From assembly GCA_019459085.1 (NCBI GenBank), contig JAIBEW010000029.1, forward strand, positions 62,001 through 126,000: a DNA stretch of 64,000 nucleotides, given 5' to 3'. Under the pieces are notes generated by a model. The model was not told the DNA's origin. It did not search any database and worked only from the letters and a program-made list of their open reading frames with translations. Both the position numbers and the translations under genes were made by a program. Positions within the stretch are counted from its first letter, which is position 1. Every line of letters begins with the position of its first letter. Source of the stretch: Kaistella sp. Lineage in GTDB: Bacteria; Bacteroidota; Bacteroidia; Flavobacteriales; Weeksellaceae. Below, one piece after another: positions 17,797 to 25,162 of this stretch.

Positions 17797-19338
17797 TTAG
17801 ATTTTTGAAAGCAGATTTCTGAAATTTGTTTTCTCATCAATAATCCTCCGCAAATCAGCAACAGCCACTCTTTCCTGCTTCATCGTATCTCGGTCTCTTA
17901 AAGTGACCGTATCATCGGTTAGGGAATCGTGATCAATCGTGATACAGAACGGCGTCCCAATCGCATCCTGACGGCGGTAACGTTTCCCGATGCTGTCTTT
18001 TTCTTCATAAATCAGGTTAAAATCGTACTTCAAATCATTGAAGATTTTTTCGCCGTATTCACCCAGACCGTCTTTTTTCATTAAAGGCAAAATTGCAGCT
18101 TTTACCGGAGCCAAAGCCGGAGGAAGGGAAAGAACTGTTCTTTCAGAACCGTCTTCCAACACCTCATCCTTCAGAGAATTGGCAAAAATCGCGAGGAATA
18201 ATCGGTCTAAACCAACCGAAGTTTCAACAACGAAAGGAACATAGCTTTCGTTTCTTTCCGCATCGAAATACTGGAGTTTTCGGCCGGAGAATTTTTCATG
18301 CGCACTCAAATCGAAATCGGTTCTGGAGTGGATTCCTTCCAGTTCCTTAAATCCGAACGGGAATTTAAATTCAATATCTGCGGCAGCATTGGCGTAATGC
18401 GCAAGTTTTTCGTGATCGTGGAATTTATAGTTTTCATCACCCAAACCCAAAGCCAAATGCCAGTTCAACCGTTTCTGTTTCCATTCTTCATAGAAACCGA
18501 GTTCCGTTCCCGGCGGCACAAAAAACTGCATTTCCATCTGTTCGAATTCACGCATTCTGAAGATGAACTGTCTTGCAACGATTTCATTTCTAAAGGCTTT
18601 ACCGATTTGGGCAATCCCGAAAGGCAATTTATGACGTGAGGTTTTCTGAACATTTAAAAAATTCACAAAAATTCCCTGAGCGGTTTCCGGACGAAGATAT
18701 AAATCTGTCGCACTGTCGGCGGAAGCACCTAACTTCGTTCCGAACATAAGGTTAAACTGACGAACATCTGTCCAGTTCTTGGAACCGGTGTCGGGATCAG
18801 CGATTTCCAGTTCTTCAATCAACGCTTTCACGTCGCCAAGATCTTCTGCTTCCAGAGATCTTGCCATTCTCGAAAGGATGGTTTTCTGTTTTTCCCGGTA
18901 TTCTAAAACGCGTGGATTTGTAGATTCAAATTCGTTTTTATCAAAGGCATCACCGAATCTTTTCGCGGCTTTATCAATTTCTTTCTGGGCTTTTTCTTCG
19001 AGTTTTGCGCAGTAATCTTCAAGCAGAACATCGGCTCTGAAACGTTTTTTGGAGTCTTTATTGTCAATTAAGGGATCATTGAAGGCATCAACATGGCCGG
19101 AAGCTTTCCAGATGGTTGGGTGCATAAAAATCGCGGTGTCGATGCCCACAATATTGTCGTTCAGCTGCACCATTGCTTTCCACCAGTACTGTTTGATGTT
19201 GTTTTTCAGTTCTACCCCGTTCTGTCCGTAATCGTAAATTGCTGAAAGTCCGTCGTAAATCTCACTCGAAGGAAAAATAAAGCCATATTCTTTCGCATGT
19301 GAAATGAGTTTTTTGAAAACATCTTCCTGTTTAGCCAT
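17797..19338 (-). CDS. glyS: glycine--tRNA ligase (dimeric type)
   Basis: Charges tRNA-Gly; the single-chain class II enzyme (eukaryote/Thermus-like), not the two-subunit GlyQ/GlyS. Class II motifs are visible: YLRPETAQGIFVNF (motif 2 region), FRNEIVARQFIFRMREFEQMEMQFF, and PFVVETSVGLDRLFLAI (motif 3). A C-terminal anticodon-binding domain starts near APVKAAILPLMKKDG. The frame runs up to 19410, but the ATG at 19338 (MAKQEDVFKKLISHAKEYGFIFPSSEIY) matches the family N-terminus and lies just after the promoter box. Length is 513 residues. Confidence 0.95.
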   Translation of the reverse strand: MAKQEDVFKKLISHAKEYGFIFPSSEIYDGLSAIYDYGQNGVELKNNIKQYWWKAMVQLNDNIVGIDTAIFMHPTIWKASGHVDAFNDPLIDNKDSKKRFRADVLLEDYCAKLEEKAQKEIDKAAKRFGDAFDKNEFESTNPRVLEYREKQKTILSRMARSLEAEDLGDVKALIEELEIADPDTGSKNWTDVRQFNLMFGTKLGASADSATDLYLRPETAQGIFVNFLNVQKTSRHKLPFGIAQIGKAFRNEIVARQFIFRMREFEQMEMQFFVPPGTELGFYEEWKQKRLNWHLALGLGDENYKFHDHEKLAHYANAAADIEFKFPFGFKELEGIHSRTDFDLSAHEKFSGRKLQYFDAERNESYVPFVVETSVGLDRLFLAIFANSLKDEVLEDGSERTVLSLPPALAPVKAAILPLMKKDGLGEYGEKIFNDLKYDFNLIYEEKDSIGKRYRRQDAIGTPFCITIDHDSLTDDTVTLRDRDTMKQERVAVADLRRIIDEKTNFRNLLSKI

Positions 19339-19356
19339 CTTAATTTTGAATTTATG

Positions 19357-19364
19357 CAAAAATA
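19357..19364 (-). promoter_or_regulatory. -7 promoter box for glyS
   Basis: TATTTTTG on the minus strand, giving a predicted start near 19351 and 13 bases of leader before the ATG at 19338. Confidence 0.6.
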
Positions 19365-19440
19365 GGGAAATTAATGGTGATTTAAAATACGAAAAGACAG
19401 ATGTTGCCACCTGTCCTGATATTATTTGACTCTGTTTTTT

Positions 19441-19920
19441 CTAGAAATTATAGCTTAAAGCCAATCCGTTTCCGGTAGTTTCCAGTTTAAAATAAGGTTG
19501 GAACGCTGTGGCTTCACCATTCTCCAAAGCCATCGCTTTTTCTGCATTTTTGTTTGCGGCAATCGCAAAAGGAATGCCGATTCCCACCAATCCTGCTCCA
19601 ATGCCTACAACAGCCCAGCCTTTCGATGGTTGATTTTCGTAAACAATTCCGTTTCTTACTTCCTGTTTTTTTCCGCTGAGCGCAGGAATAATTCCAAATC
19701 CAATGGCAAAACCACCGGTGTAGGCAAAAATCTGCCCAACAGTGGCATTGGTTCGTGCTTTTTTGAAAAGCGACACTGCTTCTGGGTTTTTAAAAACCGC
19801 GTTGTACTGCGACATTTTATAAGTCTGCCCATCTTTCACCAATTTATTCTTCTCCATGGTGACCTGCGAAAAAACACTTTGTGCACAAAACAGTACCGTA
19901 AACAATAAAATTTTCTTCAT
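19441..19920 (-). CDS. small secreted protein with Gly-rich hydrophobic segments
   Basis: A 159-residue protein with a clear signal peptide (MKKILLFTVLFCAQSVFSQ). It has two glycine-rich hydrophobic stretches (about residues 62-82 and 99-123: AVVGIGAGLVGIGIPFAIAANK) and ends YFKLETTGNGLALSYNF, an aromatic C-terminus seen in many outer-membrane-associated proteins. I recognise no named family. The N-terminal QVTMEKNKLVKDGQTYKMSQY segment reads like those of other exported Bacteroidota proteins. It is monocistronic between glyS and ktrA. Confidence 0.75.
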   Translation of the reverse strand: MKKILLFTVLFCAQSVFSQVTMEKNKLVKDGQTYKMSQYNAVFKNPEAVSLFKKARTNATVGQIFAYTGGFAIGFGIIPALSGKKQEVRNGIVYENQPSKGWAVVGIGAGLVGIGIPFAIAANKNAEKAMALENGEATAFQPYFKLETTGNGLALSYNF

Positions 19921-19990
19921 GATTATTTTTTTGCTAAAATAAACAAATATTCGATTTTCAGAAATATTTTTACTGTGAATGGAATATTAT

Positions 19991-20689
19991 TTATTCCGCA
20001 GAATTGTTTTCTTTAATGAAATTTTTAATGTCGTCATTGTCTCCGTATAAAACCAAAATATCGCCTTTATCAAAAGGAGTTTCGCTGTTTACGACACCCT
20101 GCACTTCGTTTACTCTTTTTACTTTCCCAAAGATGCTTTTTTCCGCAGTCATTTTCATAACGGTCACCAAAACCAGATTGTACTTTGCACGGAATTCTAT
20201 TTCTTCTGGAGATTTCCCAATAAAATTTTGGGGAAGCCTGATTTCTACAATGCTGTATTTTCCGCTGAGTTCATAAGATTCCACCAAGCCTTTTAAGGAT
20301 AGTTTTTTCGCCCATTTTTCAGCAGTTTCCTCCTCCGGATGGATGATCGTTCGAATGTCCATAGCTTCCAAAATGGTTTCGTGAAGCGGATCGATGGCTC
20401 TGCTGATGATCCGGTTTGGGTGCAGTTTTTTAATGATGGCGGTTGCCATAATGTTGGCTCCGGTGTTCTCTCCGATCGCGATCACTACTACATCCGTGTC
20501 CTTATAAGGCAGTCCGCCCATCGTGTACTCATCGGTGGCGTCCAGACAAATGGCATGCGAGATTTTCTCTTTCACTGATTCTACTTTTGTCATGGAGCTG
20601 TCGACTCCTATCACTTCGTTACCGAGCTTTGTAAGTTTTTCGGCGAGCGCAAGTCCGAAATTTCCTAATCCTATGACGATATATTTCAT
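19991..20689 (-). CDS. ktrA: KtrA/TrkA-family potassium channel regulatory subunit
   Basis: Cytosolic RCK protein that gates the partner K+ channel by binding nucleotides. The RCK_N Rossmann domain starts at residue 1 (YIVIGLGNFGLALAEKL, with GxGxxG) and includes ICLDATDEYTMGGLP. RCK_C follows from about residue 135. At 232 residues it has a single RCK unit, as in KtrA, rather than the doubled unit of TrkA. It lies 14 bases downstream of ktrB, so the two form an operon. Confidence 0.9.
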   Translation of the reverse strand: MKYIVIGLGNFGLALAEKLTKLGNEVIGVDSSMTKVESVKEKISHAICLDATDEYTMGGLPYKDTDVVVIAIGENTGANIMATAIIKKLHPNRIISRAIDPLHETILEAMDIRTIIHPEEETAEKWAKKLSLKGLVESYELSGKYSIVEIRLPQNFIGKSPEEIEFRAKYNLVLVTVMKMTAEKSIFGKVKRVNEVQGVVNSETPFDKGDILVLYGDNDDIKNFIKENNSAE

Positions 20690-20703
20690 GTTGATGTCTT
20701 TTA

Positions 20704-22455
20704 TTAATTGATCATTATCTCCTCTTTCGGATAACGGTAGCTGAAGTATTTTTCGCGTTTTACAATGGCGATCAGCAGCGATAGCATACTTACTCTGCCT
20801 ATAAACATCACCGCAATAATGATGATTTTTCCAGCCGGTGTAAGCGTTGGTGTTAAATTTAAACTAAGACCTACAGTGGAATAGGCCGAAAATACCTCGA
20901 AAGCCAAACTCATCAAATCTTTATTTTTTTCTGTCAGAACGAGCAGAAATATGGCAATTCCTATGATAACCAAAGACAGTACGATAATGGCGAAGGCACG
21001 TTTTACTGAATTATCACTGATTTCTCTGCGGTAAATTTCTGTTCTGTTTTTGCCTTTTGCAAACGCAAGAATGTTGAGAATTGCAATGGCAAAAGTACTG
21101 GTCTTGATACCACCCCCGGTTGAAGCAGGCGAAGCTCCGATCCACATCAACAGCAGACAGATCATTAAGGTGGGACCACTTAAACTGATCATGTTTACGG
21201 TATTGAAACCGGCGGTTCGGTTAGATGCTGAGATAAAAAAAGCCTCTACTGCCGTCCCGAAATAACTGTGGTTCTTCAGAGATCCATCTTTTTCGAACAA
21301 ATAAATTAAAAGGGTTCCCGAGATTAAAAGTATCGCGGTAGTGATCAATATAATTCTGGTGTTGATGCTGATTACCCAAGGTGTAAATTTGGTCGGTTCT
21401 TTTGTAATTTTCGAAAGCAGAACGTTTTGAAAAATATGACGGATGTATTTGTACACATTATATACAATAGGAAAGCCCAATCCTCCAAAAATAAAGAGGA
21501 AAGCAATAATGAGGTGAAGTGCGTAATTAAATTCGTAACCGGGTTCGCTCAAACCGCCGGTCAGAGTTGAAAATCCGGCGTTACAGAACGACGAAATCGA
21601 ATGAAAAACCGAAAAAAGAATCCCCTTGCTGATGGAGTTCCCAAGAAGGCTCAAATCGAGGGACAGGAAAATCAAAGCCGCACCCACTGTTTCAATAGAA
21701 ATGGTAATCACCAAAACCCGTTTCAAGGTGTTGAAAACATCACCGAGTTTATCTGAACTGGTCATTTCGCTGATGCTGAGCTGATTTTCATACGAAGAGT
21801 CGCCGCGAAAAAAATAGCTGAAATAACTTGCAAAAGTCATGATTCCCAAACCGCCCGTCTGTATTAGAGCCAGAATAATAATTTTACCGAACGCCGTGAA
21901 ATCTTTCGCGGTATCCAGAGTAATTAAACCGGTTACACATACGGCACTGGTCGACGTAAAAAGCGCGTCTAAAACACTAATTCCTTTCGTTGTAGCATTC
22001 GGCATCAGGAGCATCGCGGTGCCGAGAAAAATAATTCCGACAAAACTTAAGATAAACAGCTGCGCAGGATTAATAAACGTTCTTTTAAAATTGATCCGCA
22101 GACTCGAAAAATCTCGGATAAAACAAAGGGTAATGAGCAGATAAAGCAGTCGCACGTTTACGAATCGTAAGTTTCGGGACTCGAAGAAAGTGAATTCCAG
22201 TCTCGCTGCGTAATATAAAATGACCAGCAGAACAATAAGAATTTCCAGCGGCCAGAGCTTTCGTGTAGCCGTGTTTTTTTTGTAAATGTTATAATAAACG
22301 ATGTTGAAAATGGTAAGCAGAAAACTTAAATCATAAAAGAAAATCAATTCCGAACGATACAGCCGCCCCGTGAAAAATCCCGCTTCCAAAATCATAAGAC
22401 CGAAAGCAATCAAACTGGTATAAAACGAAATGGTATTAAGTCTGTTATTCCACAT
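20704..22455 (-). CDS. ktrB: KtrB/TrkH-family potassium transporter
   Basis: Integral K+ translocating subunit. The four pore loops with selectivity-filter glycines can be seen: TSTSAVCVTGL, SISSFCNAGFS, ASNRTAGFNTV and FSAYSTVGLSL. An N-terminal extension of about 100-130 residues with several membrane spans precedes the core, as in many Bacteroidota homologues. The frame begins at a TTG (22476) lying within the -7 box, so I use the ATG at 22455 (583 residues). Partner of ktrA. It probably serves K+ uptake in osmotic adaptation; whether it couples to Na+ is not visible. Confidence 0.9.
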   Translation of the reverse strand: MWNNRLNTISFYTSLIAFGLMILEAGFFTGRLYRSELIFFYDLSFLLTIFNIVYYNIYKKNTATRKLWPLEILIVLLVILYYAARLEFTFFESRNLRFVNVRLLYLLITLCFIRDFSSLRINFKRTFINPAQLFILSFVGIIFLGTAMLLMPNATTKGISVLDALFTSTSAVCVTGLITLDTAKDFTAFGKIIILALIQTGGLGIMTFASYFSYFFRGDSSYENQLSISEMTSSDKLGDVFNTLKRVLVITISIETVGAALIFLSLDLSLLGNSISKGILFSVFHSISSFCNAGFSTLTGGLSEPGYEFNYALHLIIAFLFIFGGLGFPIVYNVYKYIRHIFQNVLLSKITKEPTKFTPWVISINTRIILITTAILLISGTLLIYLFEKDGSLKNHSYFGTAVEAFFISASNRTAGFNTVNMISLSGPTLMICLLLMWIGASPASTGGGIKTSTFAIAILNILAFAKGKNRTEIYRREISDNSVKRAFAIIVLSLVIIGIAIFLLVLTEKNKDLMSLAFEVFSAYSTVGLSLNLTPTLTPAGKIIIIAVMFIGRVSMLSLLIAIVKREKYFSYRYPKEEIMIN

Positions 22456-22473
22456 TTTTCTGCAAATAGAAGG

Positions 22474-22481
22474 CAAATGTA
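22474..22481 (-). promoter_or_regulatory. -7 promoter box for ktrBA
   Basis: TACATTTG on the minus strand; predicted start near 22467, 12 bases before the ATG. Divergent from the pyrD promoter about 45 bases away. Confidence 0.55.
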
Positions 22482-22523
22482 TTCAAAATTTAACTGGGGC
22501 AATTAACTTTCCGGGAAAAAAGG

Positions 22524-22531
22524 TAAATTTG
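22524..22531 (+). promoter_or_regulatory. -7 promoter box for pyrD
   Basis: TAAATTTG; predicted start near 22538, 12 bases before the pyrD ATG. Confidence 0.6.
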
Positions 22532-22549
22532 TAAAACCCCATTTTTCAG

Positions 22550-23557
22550 ATGTACAAAACCCTCATCCGCCCGATTCTTTTCAAATTCGATCCTGAAGAA
22601 GTTCATTATTTTACTTTTTCAATGCTTAAAATGTTTCCTTTTTTAACTAAAACTTTTTTTCCAAAACCCATTGAGGACAAAAGGCTGGAACGCGAAGTTT
22701 TCGGGCTGAAATTTAAAAATCCCGTAGGTTTGGCGGCGGGTTTCGATAAAGATGCGAAAATGTTCACCGAACTTTCCGATCTAGGCTTCGGGTTTATTGA
22801 AATCGGGACTTTAACTCCTAAAGCTCAGGACGGAAATCCAAAGAAAAGGCTTTTCAGGCTGAAGGAAGATTCCGCGATCATCAACCGGATGGGTTTTAAC
22901 AATGGCGGTGTGGATGCAGCGGTTGAAAGACTGAAAAAAAACAAAAACGTTCTCATCGGCGGAAACATCGGTAAAAATAAGGTGACCTCAAACGAAGAGG
23001 CAGTAAATGACTATATCATCTGTTTCGAAAAACTTTTTCCGTACGTCGATTATTTTGTGGTGAATGTAAGTTCGCCGAATACTCCGAATTTACGGGCTTT
23101 GCAGGAAAAGGAACCCTTAACGCGGCTTTTGGGAACTTTGCAGCAGCTGAATTCAAAAAAAGAAAAATCCAAACCGATACTTCTGAAAATTGCGCCCGAT
23201 TTAACGGATGAACAGCTTCTGGACATCATTGATATTGTAAAAGAGACTCAAATTGCGGGCGTTATCGCCACGAATACCACTCTTTCGCGTGAAGGACTGA
23301 TTTCTGAAAACAAAGAAGAAACCGGCGGACTTTCAGGGAAACCTTTAACGAAACGGTCAACAGAAGTGATCCGTTTTCTTTCCGAAAAAAGCGGAAAAGC
23401 CTTCCCCATTATCGGAGTCGGCGGCATTCATTCTGCAGACGACGCGCTTGAAAAACTGGAAGCCGGCGCAAGTTTGGTTCAGCTTTACACCGGTTTTATA
23501 TATGAAGGACCGGAACTGATTCGTGAAATCAACGAAAGGCTTTTGGAGCGTTGTTAG
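22550..23557 (+). CDS. pyrD: dihydroorotate dehydrogenase, quinone-dependent (class 2)
   Basis: Oxidises dihydroorotate to orotate in pyrimidine synthesis, passing electrons to quinone. The N-terminal membrane-associating helices ([27 protein letters not shown]) mark class 2. FMN and substrate motifs are [45 protein letters not shown], and [11 protein letters not shown] with the catalytic Ser. Late blocks include [12 protein letters not shown] and [29 protein letters not shown]. Length (335) is typical. Its stop codon lies inside a perfect 16-bp inverted repeat. Confidence 0.95.
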   Translation: MYKTLIRPILFKFDPEEVHYFTFSMLKMFPFLTKTFFPKPIEDKRLEREVFGLKFKNPVGLAAGFDKDAKMFTELSDLGFGFIEIGTLTPKAQDGNPKKRLFRLKEDSAIINRMGFNNGGVDAAVERLKKNKNVLIGGNIGKNKVTSNEEAVNDYIICFEKLFPYVDYFVVNVSSPNTPNLRALQEKEPLTRLLGTLQQLNSKKEKSKPILLKIAPDLTDEQLLDIIDIVKETQIAGVIATNTTLSREGLISENKEETGGLSGKPLTKRSTEVIRFLSEKSGKAFPIIGVGGIHSADDALEKLEAGASLVQLYTGFIYEGPELIREINERLLERC

Positions 23558-23580
23558 CGCTAAAAGCGCTAACAACGCTC
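23546..23580. repeat. perfect 16-bp inverted repeat spanning the pyrD stop codon
   Basis: Arms GAGCGTTGTTAGCGCT (23546-23561) and its exact complement (23565-23580) are separated by AAA. The pyrD TAG (23555-23557) is inside the left arm. No T-tract follows, so this is not a classical intrinsic terminator. It may still protect the mRNA end or stop transcription. Confidence 0.85.
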
Positions 23581-23604
23581 AGTTGTAAAAATGTTTGTAA
23601 TTTC

Positions 23605-23841
23605 GAGATTCCTGCGGAATGACAAAAGTGGATTCCTTTGGAATGAGATTCTTCATTTCACTTCGTTCCATTCAGAATGACAAGGGGCATTTTTTTATGT
23701 AATACCGTTTTAGAAGACTGCGTTTGTCATTCTGAGCGGAATGAAATGGAGCGAAGAATCTCTTAAGAAGGTTCCGCCTATTCAAGGGTTTTCTTTTTCT
23801 ATAGAGATTCTTCACTGCGCTTTGCTCCGTTCAGAATGACA
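23605..23841. repeat. cluster of flavobacterial intergenic palindromic repeats
   Basis: Several related elements fill the 297-bp pyrD/DUF445 gap. A short GAGATTCCTGCGGAATGACA is at 23605. GAGATTCTTC...TTCAGAATGACA is at 23645-23682, with a closely similar direct copy at 23804-23841. An inverted copy TGTCATTCTGAGCGGAATG...GAAGAATCTC is at 23725-23762. Each full unit is about 38 bases with complementary ends, like the dispersed repeats found between many Bacteroidota genes. No gene is seen here. Confidence 0.8.
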
Positions 23842-23854
23842 AGACCGAACACTT

Positions 23855-25099
23855 TTATATAAAAAACTCCGTTACGGTGTAAATAATCAATCCCACTAAA
23901 CCACCGACTAAAGTGCCGTTCACCCGAATAAACTGCAGGTCTTTGCCTACTTCAAGCTCGAGTTTTTCGCTAAGTTCTTTACCTTTCCAGTTTCCTACCG
24001 TGGAACTGATAAGATTTCCCGCCTGATGCGTGTTTTTCAGAATGTATTTGTACGCCGTCACGCGAACCCAATGGTCAATTTTGTGCTGAAGTTTTTCATC
24101 GGTCTTCAGATTTTCTGAAAGTTCGGTGAGATTTTTACCGAGATAGTTTTTCAGGGATGAATTTTCCTCTTCAAGTTCTTTTGTCAAAGATTTTTTTATC
24201 GAATTCCAGATATCCCGCGAATATTGGGTGAGTTTTTCCTCCTTCAGAAAGTCATTTTTAATGGAACGGAATTCTTCTGCCCATTTTTCCTCAGTCTGAA
24301 TTTCGGCGGAGAAAGCGTACAGTTTCTTTGTGATTTCCACCCTTAACGAATGATTAGGATCGTTTTCGACTTCCTCAAAGAATTTTGAAAGCCCACCCGT
24401 AATTTTTTCTGCAATAGAATTATCCACAAACTTCGGAATCAGGAAAAAACTTTCCTTTTTCACGCGCTCTTTCACAATTTCCTGGTTATTTACAACATAA
24501 TCTTTGATCTGTTTCGAAAGGTTGGTGATGATTTTCTGATGGTCGTTTTTATCCAGCACATATTCAATTCCGTTGCCGACAATCTGGTTGATCTTGAGGT
24601 CATCCGTCATTTCTTTTGCTTTGTTTCCGATAAAATTCACCACGGCAGCATCATCGAGTTTATGCAGAATATCGAGCACAATACTCGAAAGCTCTTTCAC
24701 TAAAACATCCTGATTCCTCTTTTTGGAAAGCCAGTCTCCCACGAAATGGGAAATTTTTATTTTCTGAATATAAGGACGGATGTTTTGTGGCGACAGAAAA
24801 TTGGAAACCACAAAATTCCCCAGATTATCACCGATTCGTTCTTTGCTGTTTTCGATAAGATTCGTGTGCGGAATCTTGATACCAAGCGGGTAATTGAAAA
24901 GCGCTGTAACGGCGAACCAGTCGGCGAGCGCGCCCACCATTGCCGCTTCAGAAAATGCACGAAGATATCCGATCCAGTGAGCGGGATTTCTCTTTTCGAG
25001 AATCGTCATCAGAACAAAAACGACCGCCATCAGAACAAAAAGTCCTGTGGCAAACATTTTATATTTCCGGAGCTGTATTTTTTTTTCTTCGTCGTTCAT
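23855..25099 (-). CDS. DUF445 family membrane protein
   Basis: A 414-residue member of the DUF445 (YjiN-like) family. An N-terminal membrane span (about residues 13-29) precedes the family signature WIGYLRAFSEAAMVGALADWFAVTALFNYPLGIKIPHTNLIENSKERIGDNLGNFVVSNFLSP. A long charged helical region follows, with a hydrophobic C-terminal segment (GLVGLIIYTVTEFFI). The function is not established. It has no adjacent co-directional partner: it is separated from the next minus-strand gene by 63 bases. Confidence 0.88.
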   Translation of the reverse strand: MNDEEKKIQLRKYKMFATGLFVLMAVVFVLMTILEKRNPAHWIGYLRAFSEAAMVGALADWFAVTALFNYPLGIKIPHTNLIENSKERIGDNLGNFVVSNFLSPQNIRPYIQKIKISHFVGDWLSKKRNQDVLVKELSSIVLDILHKLDDAAVVNFIGNKAKEMTDDLKINQIVGNGIEYVLDKNDHQKIITNLSKQIKDYVVNNQEIVKERVKKESFFLIPKFVDNSIAEKITGGLSKFFEEVENDPNHSLRVEITKKLYAFSAEIQTEEKWAEEFRSIKNDFLKEEKLTQYSRDIWNSIKKSLTKELEEENSSLKNYLGKNLTELSENLKTDEKLQHKIDHWVRVTAYKYILKNTHQAGNLISSTVGNWKGKELSEKLELEVGKDLQFIRVNGTLVGGLVGLIIYTVTEFFI

Positions 25100-25162
25100 T
25101 CTTTCTAATTTAGGAAATCTAATATAAGGAGAAAAGCAGGGATATTCAACTGTTTACTTCAT

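Noticed and set aside
19339-19410. Longer glyS N-terminus from 19410
   Set aside because: The extension includes the -7 box region and is hydrophobic sequence not expected on a glycyl-tRNA synthetase.
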